Source: Hyphomicrobiales bacterium (GTDB lineage: Bacteria > Pseudomonadota > Alphaproteobacteria > Rhizobiales > OSC116). From it: DNA of 64,000 bases. The stretch lies in assembly GCA_013214705.1 (NCBI GenBank), contig JABSRZ010000007.1:67951-131950 (forward strand). Direction: 5' to 3'. Each line of letters opens with the position of its first letter. Positions within the stretch are counted from its first letter, which is position 1. Below the pieces are notes generated by a model, which was not told the DNA's origin, did not search any database, and was given only the letters and a program-made list of their open reading frames with translations. This document shows positions 38,269-48,780 of this stretch, in pieces. A program made the position numbers and the translations under genes.

Positions 38269-39180
38269 ATGTTAGCAAACCAGAAACCAGAAAAACCATT
38301 TATAGCTTTTGCGCTTGGCGGCGGTGCGGCCAAAGGCTGGGCGCATATCGGCATGTTAACTTTTTTGCAAGAGGCTGGCATTCATCCCGATTTTATATGC
38401 GGCACATCTATGGGCAGCGTGGCGGGTGGCTGTTTTGCCGCAGGCCGATTAGATGAGCTAAAAGAATTCGCTTTTTCGATGACCAAACGGCGGATGTTTT
38501 CGTTTATTGATGTGCGCCTCGGTGGCGGCATTATCAAAGGCAATCACTTGGTGGCAGAGCTTACCAAATATTTAGGCGATACGCAGTTTAGCGATTTAAA
38601 AATTCCGTTCGTTTCGATCGCCACTGAATTGGCAACCGGCCATGAAATTTGGCTGCGTGATGGTGAAATTGTGCCGGCAATGCGCGCGAGTTTTGCCATA
38701 CCGGGGGTTATTTCACCGTTAAATATCGAGGGTAGATGGCTTACAGATGGCGCTTTGGTTAACCCGATACCAGTGTCGGTATGTCGGGCTTTTGGCGCGC
38801 GCATTGTCATCGCATTTGGCCTCACATCGGCGGTTTATTTGGCCCGAAACCAAACTGAAGATTATCACGACCAAAATGTCATGAAAAATAAACATGAAAT
38901 GGTTGAACTGGTTAAATCCATTCGCTCGGGCTTACACAAGGTGAAAACCCCAGAACCGAGCATAGGCAGCGTAACTTTGGCATCTTTTAACATTATGCAA
39001 GATAGAATTGCCCGCACCCGCCTAGCCGGTGACCCGCCTGATGCCATGATCACGCCCAATGTCGCGCATATCGGGTCGTTTGATTTCCACAAGGCAGAAG
39101 AGCTTTACGATTTGGGCTATGACGCCGCGCGCAAAGCTCTGCCATCGATATTAAATGCCATTAAGACAGTGGGTTTATAG
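38269..39180 (+). CDS. Patatin-like phospholipase family protein
   Basis: A 303-residue serine acyl hydrolase related to RssA/YchK. The Gly-rich oxyanion loop is ALGGGAAKGWAHIGML, the nucleophile is Ser47 in GTSMGSVAGG, and the catalytic Asp is Asp160 in LTDGALVNP. No signal peptide or membrane helix is visible, so it acts in the cytoplasm or at the inner face of the membrane on lipids that cannot be named. It follows the hisI terminator and so must have its own promoter; no clear ribosome site is seen. Convergent with tpiA. Confidence 0.88.
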   Translation: MLANQKPEKPFIAFALGGGAAKGWAHIGMLTFLQEAGIHPDFICGTSMGSVAGGCFAAGRLDELKEFAFSMTKRRMFSFIDVRLGGGIIKGNHLVAELTKYLGDTQFSDLKIPFVSIATELATGHEIWLRDGEIVPAMRASFAIPGVISPLNIEGRWLTDGALVNPIPVSVCRAFGARIVIAFGLTSAVYLARNQTEDYHDQNVMKNKHEMVELVKSIRSGLHKVKTPEPSIGSVTLASFNIMQDRIARTRLAGDPPDAMITPNVAHIGSFDFHKAEELYDLGYDAARKALPSILNAIKTVGL

Positions 39181-39201
39181 GCCTAACTTTTGCTAGTCTA
39201 A

Positions 39202-39960
39202 CTACAGATAAGCTGCCTCAACAATGGCAAAAAAGTCATCTGCCTTCAGGCTTGCGCCGCCGACCAAAGCTCCATTTACATTGTCCACATTCATAAGCTC
39301 TGCGGCGTTAGAACCTTTGACACTGCCGCCGTAAAGAATGCGCATTTTATCGCCATCATTTTCGAACATGCCTTTCAGCAAATCTCTTATATGGGCGTGC
39401 ATTTCGGCAACATCAGCCACCGAAGGCACAAGGCCAGTACCAATTGCCCACACCGGCTCATAAGCCACAACAATGTTATCTGCATGGGTGCCATCCAAAG
39501 GGATTGATCCGGCTATTTGTTCTGAAACCACACCCAAAGCTTGGCCACTTTTTCGTTCAGCTTCAGTTTCACCAACACAAATTATTGAGACCAATCCAGC
39601 GCGTTGCGCTGCCACCACTTTTTCGGCAACTTGAGCCGAGGTTTCGCCATGGTCAGCACGTCGTTCGCTATGGCCTAAAATCACCGCAGTGACACCCAAA
39701 TCGGTCAACATTTCTGTAGACACATCACCCGTATGCGCGCCGCCCAAGGCAGCGTGGCAATCTTGTGCACCAATTTCTAAATTTTCAGCCCGCAAAACAG
39801 CGGTTGCTAAAATTGTGGCTGGTGGGCATATCATCAATTCGCAAGCCATATTAGGGTGGTTGGCAATTTTATGATTCAGCGAATCAATTTCGGTAATGGC
39901 CGCGGTTAAACCATTCATTTTCCAGTTACCAGCCACAAGGGCTTTGGGTTGGTTTGTCAT
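39202..39960 (-). CDS. tpiA: Triosephosphate isomerase
   Basis: Interconverts dihydroxyacetone phosphate and glyceraldehyde 3-phosphate in glycolysis and gluconeogenesis. The 252-residue TIM barrel shows the active-site Asn12-x-Lys14 in AGNWKMNG, the His96 motif ILGHSERR, the Glu loop [12 protein letters not shown], and the phosphate loop [17 protein letters not shown] is seven bases before the ATG. Divergent from ppiD, as in many alphaproteobacteria. Confidence 0.97.
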   Translation of the reverse strand: MTNQPKALVAGNWKMNGLTAAITEIDSLNHKIANHPNMACELMICPPATILATAVLRAENLEIGAQDCHAALGGAHTGDVSTEMLTDLGVTAVILGHSERRADHGETSAQVAEKVVAAQRAGLVSIICVGETEAERKSGQALGVVSEQIAGSIPLDGTHADNIVVAYEPVWAIGTGLVPSVADVAEMHAHIRDLLKGMFENDGDKMRILYGGSVKGSNAAELMNVDNVNGALVGGASLKADDFFAIVEAAYL

Positions 39961-40125
39961 AATTTGCCTTTCAATTTACCTTGGTAAATAGCTATTAGTC
40001 ACATTTTGGGGCTAACCTAGGTTATTTAATCTGCCAAAACAATTAATTATTTTCATTGGTATTAAGCATAAGGTCGATTATTGCCATTAAATGCATTTTT
40101 TTAACGCTTTTTTAGCTCCAGGGGC

Positions 40126-40154
40126 TTGTGGTTATAGGGCAGCCTACTTATGAT
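40126..40154 (+). promoter_or_regulatory. Predicted promoter of the ppiD-trp operon
   Basis: TTGTGG (40126-40131) and TATGAT (40149-40154) are 17 bp apart, 45 bp before the ppiD start codon. No trp-type leader peptide or attenuator is visible between them and ppiD, nor between ppiD and trpE. Confidence 0.45.
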
Positions 40155-40199
40155 GCCCAAATAAATTATAATTTGGTCATTGAATTAAGGAATTTTAGA

Positions 40200-42092
40200 A
40201 TGTTAACAGCCCTTCGCAACGGATCTGACAATTGGTTTGTCAAAGCTTTTCTTGGCATAGTGGTGTTGGGGTTTATCGCCACTGGCGGCTTGCTTTCATA
40301 TTCCAGCGTTCAATCTAACAATCATGTTGCAAATATTGGTGAAATCAGCGTCACTGCCGATGAATTTTACGCCGATTATTCGCGTGAAGTGAACCGATAT
40401 TCCCAGCAGTTAGGCCAGAATTTAGAAAGCCCGTTTTTAAAATTTATCGAGCAAAGTGTGGTCGATAAACTAATCAGCTCTGCCACGTTAGAAAATGCCG
40501 GCAAAATGCTAAACTTGGCGATTGACGATGCGGAAGCGGTTAAAGTAATCACCGCAGACAATAATTTTAAAGCTACCAATGGCGAATTTAACAAAGCTAT
40601 TTTTGAAGGCCTGCTCAGAAGCAATAATTTGACCGAAAAAAACTATGTTGCGCTCATAAAACAACAGCAATTATTGGTTCAGTTGACCCAAAGCATATCT
40701 AACATTGCCGCTAGCCCAACTGTTTATGCAGATATTATTAATGAGTTTAACAATGAACAACGCGCGGCTGAGTTTTTCTACCTTAAACCTAGCCATGTTA
40801 AAATAGGCGATGTGCCAACTGGCGCTGATCTAAACACCTATTACCAAACCGTTATCGCTCAATTTGATGCACCGGAATATCGCGAAGTTGAATTGCTAAC
40901 TCTCGACCCAGTGGAGCTAGCCAAATCGTTGGATGTTGATGCTGTAGAGGTTAAACAGTTATATGAGCTTTCTAAAAGTGCTTTTAACAGCCCCGAGAGT
41001 CGTGCTATTTCACAACTAATTTATAATAATATGGACGAAGCTAATGCGGCTTATGAGCAAGCCCAAAATGGCACTAGCTTTGCCGCATTAGCCGTAGCAA
41101 AAGGCGTTATAAATGAGGGCTATAAATTAGGCACATTTGCCAAATCTGGCTTGCCGAACAAAAAAATGGCCGAAATTGCGTTTTTACTTGAAACAGATGA
41201 GATTAGTGCGCCAGTAGATTTAGGCGTCAGTGTGGCCCTGTTGCAAGTGACCCAAATTAACCCCGCCATCAACAAGAGCTTTGAAGATGTAAGACAACAG
41301 CTAGAAGAGCAAGAAGCGCTTCGGTTGGCCATCGACAAAGCCTATGATTTGCGCGACGCGGTTGAAGATGAAATTGCCGGCGGCGCGACATTTGCCGAAA
41401 TTGCCAAAAAGCTGCAATTGGATGCCCGGTTTATCTCGTCTATAAACAATCTATCGCAAAATTTGGCGAAATCTAAAGTGGATTTACCCGATGTACCGGG
41501 CATTCTAGGCGCCATTCTTAGCACTGATGAATTGCTAGACAATGAGCCGTTGGACACAGCAAATGGTGGCTTGATCTGGTATAAAGTGAATAAAATTACC
41601 GCCCGCAAAAATCTACCTCTCGCAGATGTAGCGGCCGATGTCATAGAGCTTTGGCGAAATACCGAAACCTCAAAAGCTCTATTGGCCAAAGCCGAACAAT
41701 TGGTTGGACTTGGTGGCGAATTAGAAGCTTTGTCTAAAGGCATAAGCGATGAGATACAAACCGCTTTGCCGGTTACGCGTACCACACAATCTATGCAGCT
41801 TTCTGCCAATGCCATTGCCGCGTTGTTTGACACCAAAATAAATGGCTTTGTTTATGTGGCTGGGCGTTTAAATGGTGAAGCGGTATATTTAATTATGCAA
41901 CTGAAAGATATAATCGCGCCTGCAACCACAGCGATGAGCGAGGCAGACAATAATATTCTGCTCTCCATCGCGCCAGATTTGCAAACTGCGCTTATTGAAA
42001 GCTATATAGAGAATGATAAAACACTCTATGGCATCTCAGTTAACCAACCTTTGATTGACCGCTTAACCGGCAGCCAGACAACAGGCCAATAA
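40200..42092 (+). CDS. ppiD: PpiD-like periplasmic peptidyl-prolyl isomerase/chaperone
   Basis: A 630-residue inner-membrane-anchored folding factor with one N-terminal membrane helix (about 13-34), a SurA_N-like helical domain with VDKLISSATLENAGKML, and a parvulin domain (roughly 265-365) with ESRAISQLIYNNMDEANAAY and GYKLGTFAKSGLP. It assists proteins emerging from the Sec channel. The open frame starts 24 codons earlier, but the ATG at 40200 follows AAGGA by eight bases and gives the usual N terminus. It begins the run leading into trpE, 16 bp away. Confidence 0.88.
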   Translation: MLTALRNGSDNWFVKAFLGIVVLGFIATGGLLSYSSVQSNNHVANIGEISVTADEFYADYSREVNRYSQQLGQNLESPFLKFIEQSVVDKLISSATLENAGKMLNLAIDDAEAVKVITADNNFKATNGEFNKAIFEGLLRSNNLTEKNYVALIKQQQLLVQLTQSISNIAASPTVYADIINEFNNEQRAAEFFYLKPSHVKIGDVPTGADLNTYYQTVIAQFDAPEYREVELLTLDPVELAKSLDVDAVEVKQLYELSKSAFNSPESRAISQLIYNNMDEANAAYEQAQNGTSFAALAVAKGVINEGYKLGTFAKSGLPNKKMAEIAFLLETDEISAPVDLGVSVALLQVTQINPAINKSFEDVRQQLEEQEALRLAIDKAYDLRDAVEDEIAGGATFAEIAKKLQLDARFISSINNLSQNLAKSKVDLPDVPGILGAILSTDELLDNEPLDTANGGLIWYKVNKITARKNLPLADVAADVIELWRNTETSKALLAKAEQLVGLGGELEALSKGISDEIQTALPVTRTTQSMQLSANAIAALFDTKINGFVYVAGRLNGEAVYLIMQLKDIIAPATTAMSEADNNILLSIAPDLQTALIESYIENDKTLYGISVNQPLIDRLTGSQTTGQ

Positions 42093-42108
42093 TTTAAGGC
42101 TATTTTTG

Positions 42109-43620
42109 ATGAAAATAACCCCAAACTTAGATCAGTTTACCAGCCTATATAACCAAGAAAAGTCACAAATAGTTTATACCCGCCATATTGCCGATTTAGA
42201 AACTCCGATATCTGCTTTGCAAAAACTAACTGCCGGCAAAACCAATTGCATATTGTTAGAATCGGTAAATGATGGCACATCCAAGGGGCGTTATTCTATG
42301 GTTGGCATGGAGCCAGACATCATTTGGCGCGCCAATGGTGACAAATCTGAAATCAATTTAAACGCCCATAAAAACTCTAAGCAATTTGTGCCCCAAGCTG
42401 GCGACACTTTGTCTAATTTACGGGCTTTATTGGATATGTCACGCATAGACATGCCCGAAGACATCCCGCCGATGATGGGCGTATATGGTTATATGGGGTT
42501 TGACACGGTTAAATTGGTCGAAAACATAGATGCCGATTTGCCAGACCCGCTCGACCTGCCCGATATGTATATGATTAGGCCGACCATTATTGCCATTTTC
42601 GACAATGTCAAAGAAGAGATTATTCTGGTCACCTCGGTGTGGCCGGACAAAGCCACCAGTGCTAAAACTGCGCATGCAAAAGCTGTCGAACGCCTAACAA
42701 CGGCAATTGACCTGTTAAATGGCCCAAGGCCAAAATCTGACATTGGCGAGCAGCAATATACCTATGTTGAGCCGGTGTCTAATTTAACCGCAGACGAATA
42801 TAAAGATATGGTCAGAAAAGCCAAACAATATATTTTATCTGGCGATATTTTTCAGGTGGTTTTGAGCCAACGCTTTACCACAGATTTCACTCTGTCTCCG
42901 TTTGCCTTATACCGCGCATTGCGGCGCATAAACCCCTCACCTTTTTTATATTATCTAGATTTTGATGGTTTATCAGTGGTTGGCTCCAGCCCCGAAATCT
43001 TGGTTAGAGTGCGCGACAATGAGGTGTCTATTCGCCCCATTGCAGGCACACGACCGCGCGGCAAAACCTTGGCTGAAACCAAAAAATATAGTGAAGAATT
43101 GTTAGCCGACCCCAAAGAACTGGCCGAACATTTAATGCTGCTTGACCTTGGCCGCAATGACGTTGGCCATGTCGCAAAACTTGGAAGTGTGGAGATTACC
43201 GATAGTTTTTTCCTCGAATATTACAGTGAGGTGATGCATATTGTGTCTAACGTCACCGGGCAATTAGACGAAAAATATGACGCTATAGATGCCTTGTTGG
43301 CTGGGTTTCCGGCGGGTACAGTGTCGGGTGCGCCCAAAGTGCGGGCGATGGAAATTATTGAAGAGCTAGAAAATATAAAACGCGGGCCTTACGCAGGCTG
43401 TGTTGGCTATTTTGGCGCCGATGGCAATATGGATACCTGCATTGTATTGCGCACCGCGATTATTAAAGATGGCAAAATGCACGTTCAGGCCGGCGCTGGC
43501 ATCGTGGCAGACAGCGACCCAGAGAGCGAACAGCAAGAATGCGTCAACAAAGCCAAAGCGTTGTTCCGCAGCGCTGAGGAAGCTATAAAGCTGGCCAATG
43601 CATCAAAATATGGCCAGTGA
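42109..43620 (+). CDS. trpE: Anthranilate synthase component I
   Basis: Converts chorismate to anthranilate together with the glutaminase TrpG. The 503-residue protein has the N-terminal regulatory region with LLESVNDGTSKGRYSMVG (a Leu-Leu-Glu-Ser pocket for tryptophan feedback), and the chorismate core with DIFQVVLSQRF, SPFLYYLDFDG, RPIAGTRPRGKT, DLGRNDVGHVA, FPAGTVSGAPKVRAMEII and GAGIVADSDPESE. AAGG lies nine bases before the ATG at 42109; the TTG one codon earlier is not favoured. It ends one codon before the fused trpGD leader. Confidence 0.97.
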   Translation: MKITPNLDQFTSLYNQEKSQIVYTRHIADLETPISALQKLTAGKTNCILLESVNDGTSKGRYSMVGMEPDIIWRANGDKSEINLNAHKNSKQFVPQAGDTLSNLRALLDMSRIDMPEDIPPMMGVYGYMGFDTVKLVENIDADLPDPLDLPDMYMIRPTIIAIFDNVKEEIILVTSVWPDKATSAKTAHAKAVERLTTAIDLLNGPRPKSDIGEQQYTYVEPVSNLTADEYKDMVRKAKQYILSGDIFQVVLSQRFTTDFTLSPFALYRALRRINPSPFLYYLDFDGLSVVGSSPEILVRVRDNEVSIRPIAGTRPRGKTLAETKKYSEELLADPKELAEHLMLLDLGRNDVGHVAKLGSVEITDSFFLEYYSEVMHIVSNVTGQLDEKYDAIDALLAGFPAGTVSGAPKVRAMEIIEELENIKRGPYAGCVGYFGADGNMDTCIVLRTAIIKDGKMHVQAGAGIVADSDPESEQQECVNKAKALFRSAEEAIKLANASKYGQ

Positions 43621-43634
43621 ATGAGGATAAAAAT

Positions 43635-45299
43635 ATGATTATACTTATCGATAATTATGACAGTTTTACCTATAATTTATACCATTATATTGGCAAGTTC
43701 ACCCCAGATATCGAAGTTTGGCGTAACGACAAAATTTCTGTCGCCGAGATTATCGCCAAACAGCCCGAAGCCATTATATTGTCACCGGGGCCTAAAACAC
43801 CCGATGATGCTGGCATTTGTTTAGATCTTATCGCCAAAACAAATGGTGACATCCCGATATTTGGGGTATGTTTGGGGCATCAATCTATTGCGCAAATTTT
43901 TGGCGGTACAGTTGTGCGGGCAGATGAAATTCGCCATGGCAAAACCAGCACCATCAGCCATATCGATGATATATTGTTCGAAAATATCCCCAATAAGTTC
44001 GAAGCCACGCGCTATCACTCTTTAACTGTAGACCCGAAAACTTTGCCCGATTGCTTAAAAGTAACCGCCAAAACAGATGATGGGGTGATAATGGCATTGG
44101 CGCATAAAACCAAGCCAATTTACGGTGTGCAGTTTCACCCCGAATCGATCGCGTCTGAATATGGGCATGAAATTATCGGTAATTTCTTACGCAGTGCCGG
44201 GGTAAAATTGCGTAACAGCGCGCCTGTTACCGCACAAAAACCCAAAATTATGCCCACAGCCGCCAGCGCCGAACCGGCGAAAACTTTTGCTGGGTTAAAA
44301 CCATTCATTGCCCGCGCGGTTAAAGGCGAAACTTTTAGCCAAACCGAAGCCGCTGAGGTGTTTGAAATCATCATGTCTGGCGATGCATCGGATGCACAGA
44401 TCGGCTCATTGCTCACTGCCATTAGAATGCGCGGCGAAACCATAGATGAAATCACCGGAGCGGCCACCATTATGCGCCGCAAGGCCTCTAAAGTTCGTGC
44501 GCCTGCCCATGCCATAGACACCTGCGGCACAGGCGGTGACGGTTCTGGGAGCTATAATATTTCAACCGCGGCGTCATTTGTCATCGCGGGCTGCGGCGTG
44601 ACCATAGCCAAACATGGCAACCGCGCGCTGTCATCTTTATCTGGCACCGCCCAAGTGTTAGAAACTTTGGGTGTAGATGTAACCATTGATGCCGAAAAAG
44701 TCTCAAAATGCATTGATGAGGCTGGCATCGGGTTTTTATATGCTATAAAACATCATTCGGCGATGCGCTTTGTTGGCCCTGCCCGTGTGCAAATGGGCAT
44801 TCAAACCATATTTAATCTGCTCGGCCCGCTGTCTAACCCGGCTGGGGTTAAACGCCAAGTTTTGGGGGTTTTTGCCAAAGAGTGGGTAGAGCCTATCGCC
44901 AATGTGCTCAAAAAATTGGGCAGCGAACATGTATGGGTCGTGCATGGCTGCGATGGCTTAGATGAACTAACCGTAACCGGCAAAAGTTTTGTCGCCGAGC
45001 TTAAAGACGGCAAAGTGACAACATTTGAAATAGACCCGACCGATTATGGGTTTAACCTTAGCCCCGGTGCAGAACTAAAAGGTGGCGACCCAGAGTATAA
45101 TGCAGCAGCATTGCGCGAGATATTGGCCGGTAAAAAATGTGCTTATCGTGACATTACAATACTAAACGCGGCGGCCGGCTTAATTGTAGCAGGCAAAGTC
45201 AGTGGTTTACATCAAGGTATTGAATTGGCATCTAAATCTATAGATAGCGGCGCGGCGCTAAATAGCCTAAATAAGCTGGTGGAGCTTTCAAACGGATGA
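43635..45299 (+). CDS. trpGD: Fused anthranilate synthase glutaminase / anthranilate phosphoribosyltransferase
   Basis: A single 554-residue chain carrying two enzymes. Residues 1-190 are the TrpG glutaminase with catalytic Cys79 (GVCLGHQS), His168 and Glu170 (GVQFHPESI), feeding ammonia to TrpE. A 28-residue Ala/Pro/Lys linker (about 192-220) joins TrpD (221-554), whose phosphoribosyl-pyrophosphate site is [16 protein letters not shown]; it makes phosphoribosyl-anthranilate. The reading frame is continuous. A GTG overlaps the trpE end, but the ATG at 43635 has GAGGA and fits TrpG. The fusion is known from enterobacteria and is not the usual alphaproteobacterial layout. Confidence 0.96.
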   Translation: MIILIDNYDSFTYNLYHYIGKFTPDIEVWRNDKISVAEIIAKQPEAIILSPGPKTPDDAGICLDLIAKTNGDIPIFGVCLGHQSIAQIFGGTVVRADEIRHGKTSTISHIDDILFENIPNKFEATRYHSLTVDPKTLPDCLKVTAKTDDGVIMALAHKTKPIYGVQFHPESIASEYGHEIIGNFLRSAGVKLRNSAPVTAQKPKIMPTAASAEPAKTFAGLKPFIARAVKGETFSQTEAAEVFEIIMSGDASDAQIGSLLTAIRMRGETIDEITGAATIMRRKASKVRAPAHAIDTCGTGGDGSGSYNISTAASFVIAGCGVTIAKHGNRALSSLSGTAQVLETLGVDVTIDAEKVSKCIDEAGIGFLYAIKHHSAMRFVGPARVQMGIQTIFNLLGPLSNPAGVKRQVLGVFAKEWVEPIANVLKKLGSEHVWVVHGCDGLDELTVTGKSFVAELKDGKVTTFEIDPTDYGFNLSPGAELKGGDPEYNAAALREILAGKKCAYRDITILNAAAGLIVAGKVSGLHQGIELASKSIDSGAALNSLNKLVELSNG

Positions 45300-46084
45300 A
45301 TATATTAGATAAAATTGCCGCCTATAAGCGTGAGGAAATTGCGCTGGCCAAACAAATAATATCGGTCGAACAATTGGCCGATGAAATTGCTCAGCAAAAA
45401 GTAAAATGTGGATTTTACCATGCCATCAGAAATAAGCTAGATTTGGGCGAATATGCACTTATTGCCGAAATTAAAAAAGCCAGCCCCTCAAAAGGCCTTA
45501 TACGAGCGGATTTTCACCCAGCCGAACTAGCAACAGCCTATAAAGCCGGCGGTGCGACCTGCCTATCTATCCTCACCGACACCCCTTCGTTTCAAGGTTC
45601 ACCCGCATATTTAAAACAAGTGCGTAAAATTGTAGATTTGCCGATTTTGCGCAAAGATTTTATGTTAGACCCTTATCAATTGTTAGAAGCCCGGGCGTGG
45701 GGCGCAGATTGCATATTGCTGATTATGGCGATGATAGATGATGATTTGGCGCGTGAATTAGAAAATATCGCTGTAGAACTGGGTTTAGATGTGCTGGCCG
45801 AAGTGCATGATAAAGCCGAACTAGACCGCGCTTTGAAGCTAAAAACGCCGCTGATCGGCATCAACAACCGTAATCTCAAAACATTTGAAACCTCGCTCAG
45901 CGTGTCCGAAAATTTGGCTCAATATATTGATGATGACCGAATCATTGTGGGCGAAAGTGGCATTTACACCGCCGATGATTTAAACCAACTTAGCCAAAAA
46001 AACATAAATTGCTTTTTAATCGGAGAAAGCTTAATGCGCCAAGAAAACGTAGAGAAAGCGACGTTTAACCTGCTAAATCGCTAA
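45296..46084 (+). CDS. trpC: Indole-3-glycerol-phosphate synthase
   Basis: Closes the indole ring to make indole-3-glycerol phosphate. The 262-residue (beta/alpha)8 protein shows [16 protein letters not shown] with the catalytic Lys, [30 protein letters not shown], and [12 protein letters not shown], with [11 protein letters not shown] in the phosphate loop. Its start overlaps the trpGD stop as ATGA, indicating coupled translation. trpF is not fused to it, and trpA/trpB are absent from this window. Confidence 0.97.
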   Translation: MNILDKIAAYKREEIALAKQIISVEQLADEIAQQKVKCGFYHAIRNKLDLGEYALIAEIKKASPSKGLIRADFHPAELATAYKAGGATCLSILTDTPSFQGSPAYLKQVRKIVDLPILRKDFMLDPYQLLEARAWGADCILLIMAMIDDDLARELENIAVELGLDVLAEVHDKAELDRALKLKTPLIGINNRNLKTFETSLSVSENLAQYIDDDRIIVGESGIYTADDLNQLSQKNINCFLIGESLMRQENVEKATFNLLNR

Positions 46085-46124
46085 TCCAAAAAGAGAACAA
46101 AAGCGGCCTAAAACCAATTTTCAC

Positions 46125-46168
46125 TTGTAAAACAAAATGAGAACATGTATAAAGTTCTTGTTTTGTAC
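46125..46168 (+). promoter_or_regulatory. lexA promoter with overlapping LexA operator
   Basis: TTGTAA (46125-46130) and TATAAA (46148-46153) stand 17 bp apart. Immediately next comes GTTC-TTGTTTT-GTAC (46154-46168), one base short of the alphaproteobacterial operator GTTC-N7-GTTC, lying across the expected start site. LexA bound here would repress its own gene. Confidence 0.7.
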
Positions 46169-46197
46169 TAATTGATTCTAATCATCAAGGTGAAGAT

Positions 46198-46902
46198 ATG
46201 TTAACCCGCAAACAGTTCGAATTGCTTATGTTTATTAATGAGCGCATTAAAGAGACAGGTGTGTCGCCGTCCTTTGATGAAATGAAAGTGGCACTTTTCT
46301 TAAAATCTAAATCTGGCATTCATCGGCTGATAACGGCCTTAGAAGAGCGCGGGTTTATACGCAGGTTGCCGCATCGAGCGCGGGCACTCGAAATTATTAA
46401 ATTGCCCGAGTCTGCATCGCCAAGCTTGGCGCGACAAAAAGGCTTCCAGCCAGTGGTTATTGAAAACTCTACCCCAGCCGCCAAAATTCCCAATGCGATT
46501 ATACAAGATGATAACCCGCTGAGTGCCACAATTCCGATTATGGGCACGATTGCCGCTGGTGTGCCGATTGAGGCCATTCAAGACCATAGTAATGATGTAA
46601 CCGTGCCGATGGAAATGTTGGGCAATGGCGAGCATTTTGCTTTAGAAGTTAGTGGCGAATCAATGATTGAAGCTGGCATATTAGATGGTGATACAGTTAT
46701 TATAAAACAACAGAATAGCGCTAATAATGGCGATATTATTGTGGCGCTTATCGACAATGAAGAAGCCACGCTAAAACGTTTACGTAAAAAAGGCGATAGC
46801 GTTGCGCTAGAAGCCGCTAACCCCGCGTTTGAAACCCGTATATTCGGCCCAGATAGAGTGGCTATACAAGGCAAACTTGTCGGGCTTATTAGGCGTTATT
46901 AA
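46198..46902 (+). CDS. lexA: SOS repressor LexA
   Basis: Transcriptional repressor of the SOS response that cleaves itself when RecA is active. The 234-residue protein has an N-terminal winged-helix DNA-binding domain ([40 protein letters not shown]) and a C-terminal S24 protease domain with cleavage site Ala120-Gly121 ([10 protein letters not shown]), nucleophile Ser155 (SGESMIEAG) and Lys193 ([10 protein letters not shown]). The unusually long linker between the domains (about 70-110) is typical of alphaproteobacteria. It has its own SOS-controlled promoter after the trp genes. Confidence 0.97.
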   Translation: MLTRKQFELLMFINERIKETGVSPSFDEMKVALFLKSKSGIHRLITALEERGFIRRLPHRARALEIIKLPESASPSLARQKGFQPVVIENSTPAAKIPNAIIQDDNPLSATIPIMGTIAAGVPIEAIQDHSNDVTVPMEMLGNGEHFALEVSGESMIEAGILDGDTVIIKQQNSANNGDIIVALIDNEEATLKRLRKKGDSVALEAANPAFETRIFGPDRVAIQGKLVGLIRRY

Positions 46903-46917
46903 TTTTTTGCTTTGGTG

Positions 46918-47328
46918 TTATCTAGGGTCGAATGAAAATTCGATCCGATTGCCAGAAGGTTCATTAATCATAAAATGAATTTTGGGGCCTTGGCCAGATA
47001 GTTCCGGCGCAAATTCTACTTTTACCCGCGGCCAGTTTTTAAGCCTGTCATACACTATATTTAAATCTGCTTCTGTCGCCAATTTTAGTGCAACATGGTG
47101 CAAGCCGACATTTTGATGGCGGTCAAATTGTTTCGGCGTGTTCGATTTTGTTTGCCACAAAGTTAGTTTAGATATGCCATCAGTAACGTAAATTGATGGA
47201 TAATTGGAGTTGCCGCCAAATTCCTGCCAGCCCAAACAATTCACAAAAAAATCTACACTTTGCGCAAGGTCTCTTACAGAAAGGCCTAAATGATCAATGC
47301 CCAAGGTTAAGCAGTTGGCATTTGGCAT
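46918..47328 (-). CDS. VOC (glyoxalase/bleomycin-resistance fold) family protein
   Basis: A 136-residue protein of the vicinal-oxygen-chelate fold. It begins LGIDHLGLSVRDLAQSVDFF, has VGLHHVALKLATEADLNIVY in the middle and ends with MINEPSGNRIEFSF, giving metal-ligand positions His13, His74-75 and Glu131 or nearby. Substrate is unknown; relatives include fosfomycin-resistance-like and dioxygenase-like enzymes. Its start codon directly follows the hflX stop (TAA then ATG), so it is probably read from the hfq-hflX transcript. Confidence 0.8.
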   Translation of the reverse strand: MPNANCLTLGIDHLGLSVRDLAQSVDFFVNCLGWQEFGGNSNYPSIYVTDGISKLTLWQTKSNTPKQFDRHQNVGLHHVALKLATEADLNIVYDRLKNWPRVKVEFAPELSGQGPKIHFMINEPSGNRIEFSFDPR

Positions 47329-48774
47329 TTATTTTTCCCATTCTTCCCGCAAATCTAAATTTAATTCCACATGAAATTTATTCCTAAATTGCTCATGATG
47401 TTTTGCATCGACCAAAATATTTAAATCCATCATGCCATCTTCCAAGTCAGTTCTTTGCTTCACTTGGCAATGTCTATATATCCATGCAAGTTCTGCACCT
47501 CTGGCTGGCGATAGCGACATTTGATAAAAATGATGGTCTTTTTGCAAAACATTTTCGATGCGCCTAGACAATTCTTCCAAACCAATAGATTTTAGCGCCG
47601 ACACCGGAATTATGTCTTTGTCTTCAGCCGCTATGTTGGTTTTTGCCGATTTTTCATCTTCAGATAATAAGTCAATTTTATTCCACACGCGGACAATCGG
47701 AATCCGATATTCCTCACCGATGCCCAAATCTTTCAAAATCAGTTTAACATCCATTTCCTGCGCTGCCTGATCTTCAGAAGCGATGTCTTCGACATGTAAA
47801 ATAATGTCAGCGCTTAACACTTCTTCCAAAGTTGCGCGAAATGCCGACACTAATTCATGCGGTAAATTAGAAATAAACCCAACGGTGTCAGACATTATCA
47901 CTGTCATGCCGGTGGGCAATTCAACTTGGCGCATGGTTGGGTCAAGCGTCGCGAACAACATGTCTTTTACCATCACTTCGGCGCCAGACAAGGTGTTAAA
48001 TAAGCTAGATTTACCGGCATTGGTATAGCCAACTAAGGCCACGATGGGGTATGGTACTTTTTCGCGCGCGGTTCGGTGCAAACCACGTGTGCGTTTCACT
48101 TGGGCTAATTGTTTTTCCAATTTTGTTATGCGCATTTGTATGCCACGACGGTCGGACTCTAGCTGGGTTTCGCCTGGGCCACCAGTAAAACCAGTGCCAC
48201 CTCTTTGCCGCTCCAAATGGGTCCAACTGCGCACCAAACGGCCACGTTGGTAATTTAAATTCGCCAGCGAAACCTGCAATTGGCCTTCTTTAGTTTGTGC
48301 GCGGGCGCCAAAAATTTCCAAAATCAACCCGGTGCGATCCAAAACTTTGACCCCCCAAGCTTCTTCTAAATTTCTTTGTTGCACTGGGGTTAACACCGTA
48401 TTGACCACCACCAATTGTGCCTGATATTGGCTCAACATTTTACCCAATTCTTCTACTTTACCTTTGCCAAATAGGGTGGCGGGGGTGAATTTGTTAACCC
48501 GGGTAATACTGGTCGATACAATTTTTAACTCGATAGCCTCGGCCAAACCCACGGCTTCTGCCAGTTGAGCTTGCATTGAGCGCATGTCCGCATGGTCGGA
48601 TTGACCGGTTATTTTAACCGATTTAACCCGCGAAAAATCAAGTTGCATGACAAAGCAGTAATCGCCCGCTGAGGTTTCAATATCATGAACATCAACGTTT
48701 GCATCTAGTGCTGGTCTATCTAGCTTTTCAGCTAGAGACTCGGGAATATTATCAATTTGGTCTTCTGGAAACAT
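47329..48774 (-). CDS. hflX: Ribosome-splitting GTPase HflX
   Basis: A 481-residue GTPase that splits stalled 70S ribosomes and acts in heat and stress recovery. The N-terminal domain contains GKGKVEELGKMLSQYQAQLV and the linker GRLVRSWTHLERQRGGTGF, typical of HflX. The G domain has GYTNAGKSSLFNTL, DTVGFISNLPHELVSAFRAT, and NKIDLLSEDEKSAKT. It lies six bases after hfq, a conserved pairing. Confidence 0.96.
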   Translation of the reverse strand: MFPEDQIDNIPESLAEKLDRPALDANVDVHDIETSAGDYCFVMQLDFSRVKSVKITGQSDHADMRSMQAQLAEAVGLAEAIELKIVSTSITRVNKFTPATLFGKGKVEELGKMLSQYQAQLVVVNTVLTPVQQRNLEEAWGVKVLDRTGLILEIFGARAQTKEGQLQVSLANLNYQRGRLVRSWTHLERQRGGTGFTGGPGETQLESDRRGIQMRITKLEKQLAQVKRTRGLHRTAREKVPYPIVALVGYTNAGKSSLFNTLSGAEVMVKDMLFATLDPTMRQVELPTGMTVIMSDTVGFISNLPHELVSAFRATLEEVLSADIILHVEDIASEDQAAQEMDVKLILKDLGIGEEYRIPIVRVWNKIDLLSEDEKSAKTNIAAEDKDIIPVSALKSIGLEELSRRIENVLQKDHHFYQMSLSPARGAELAWIYRHCQVKQRTDLEDGMMDLNILVDAKHHEQFRNKFHVELNLDLREEWEK

Positions 48775-48780
48775 TTATTA

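Noticed and set aside
43617-43634. GTG start for trpGD six codons upstream of the chosen ATG.
   Set aside because: It overlaps the trpE stop and would add residues before the canonical TrpG opening; GAGGA points to the ATG at 43635.
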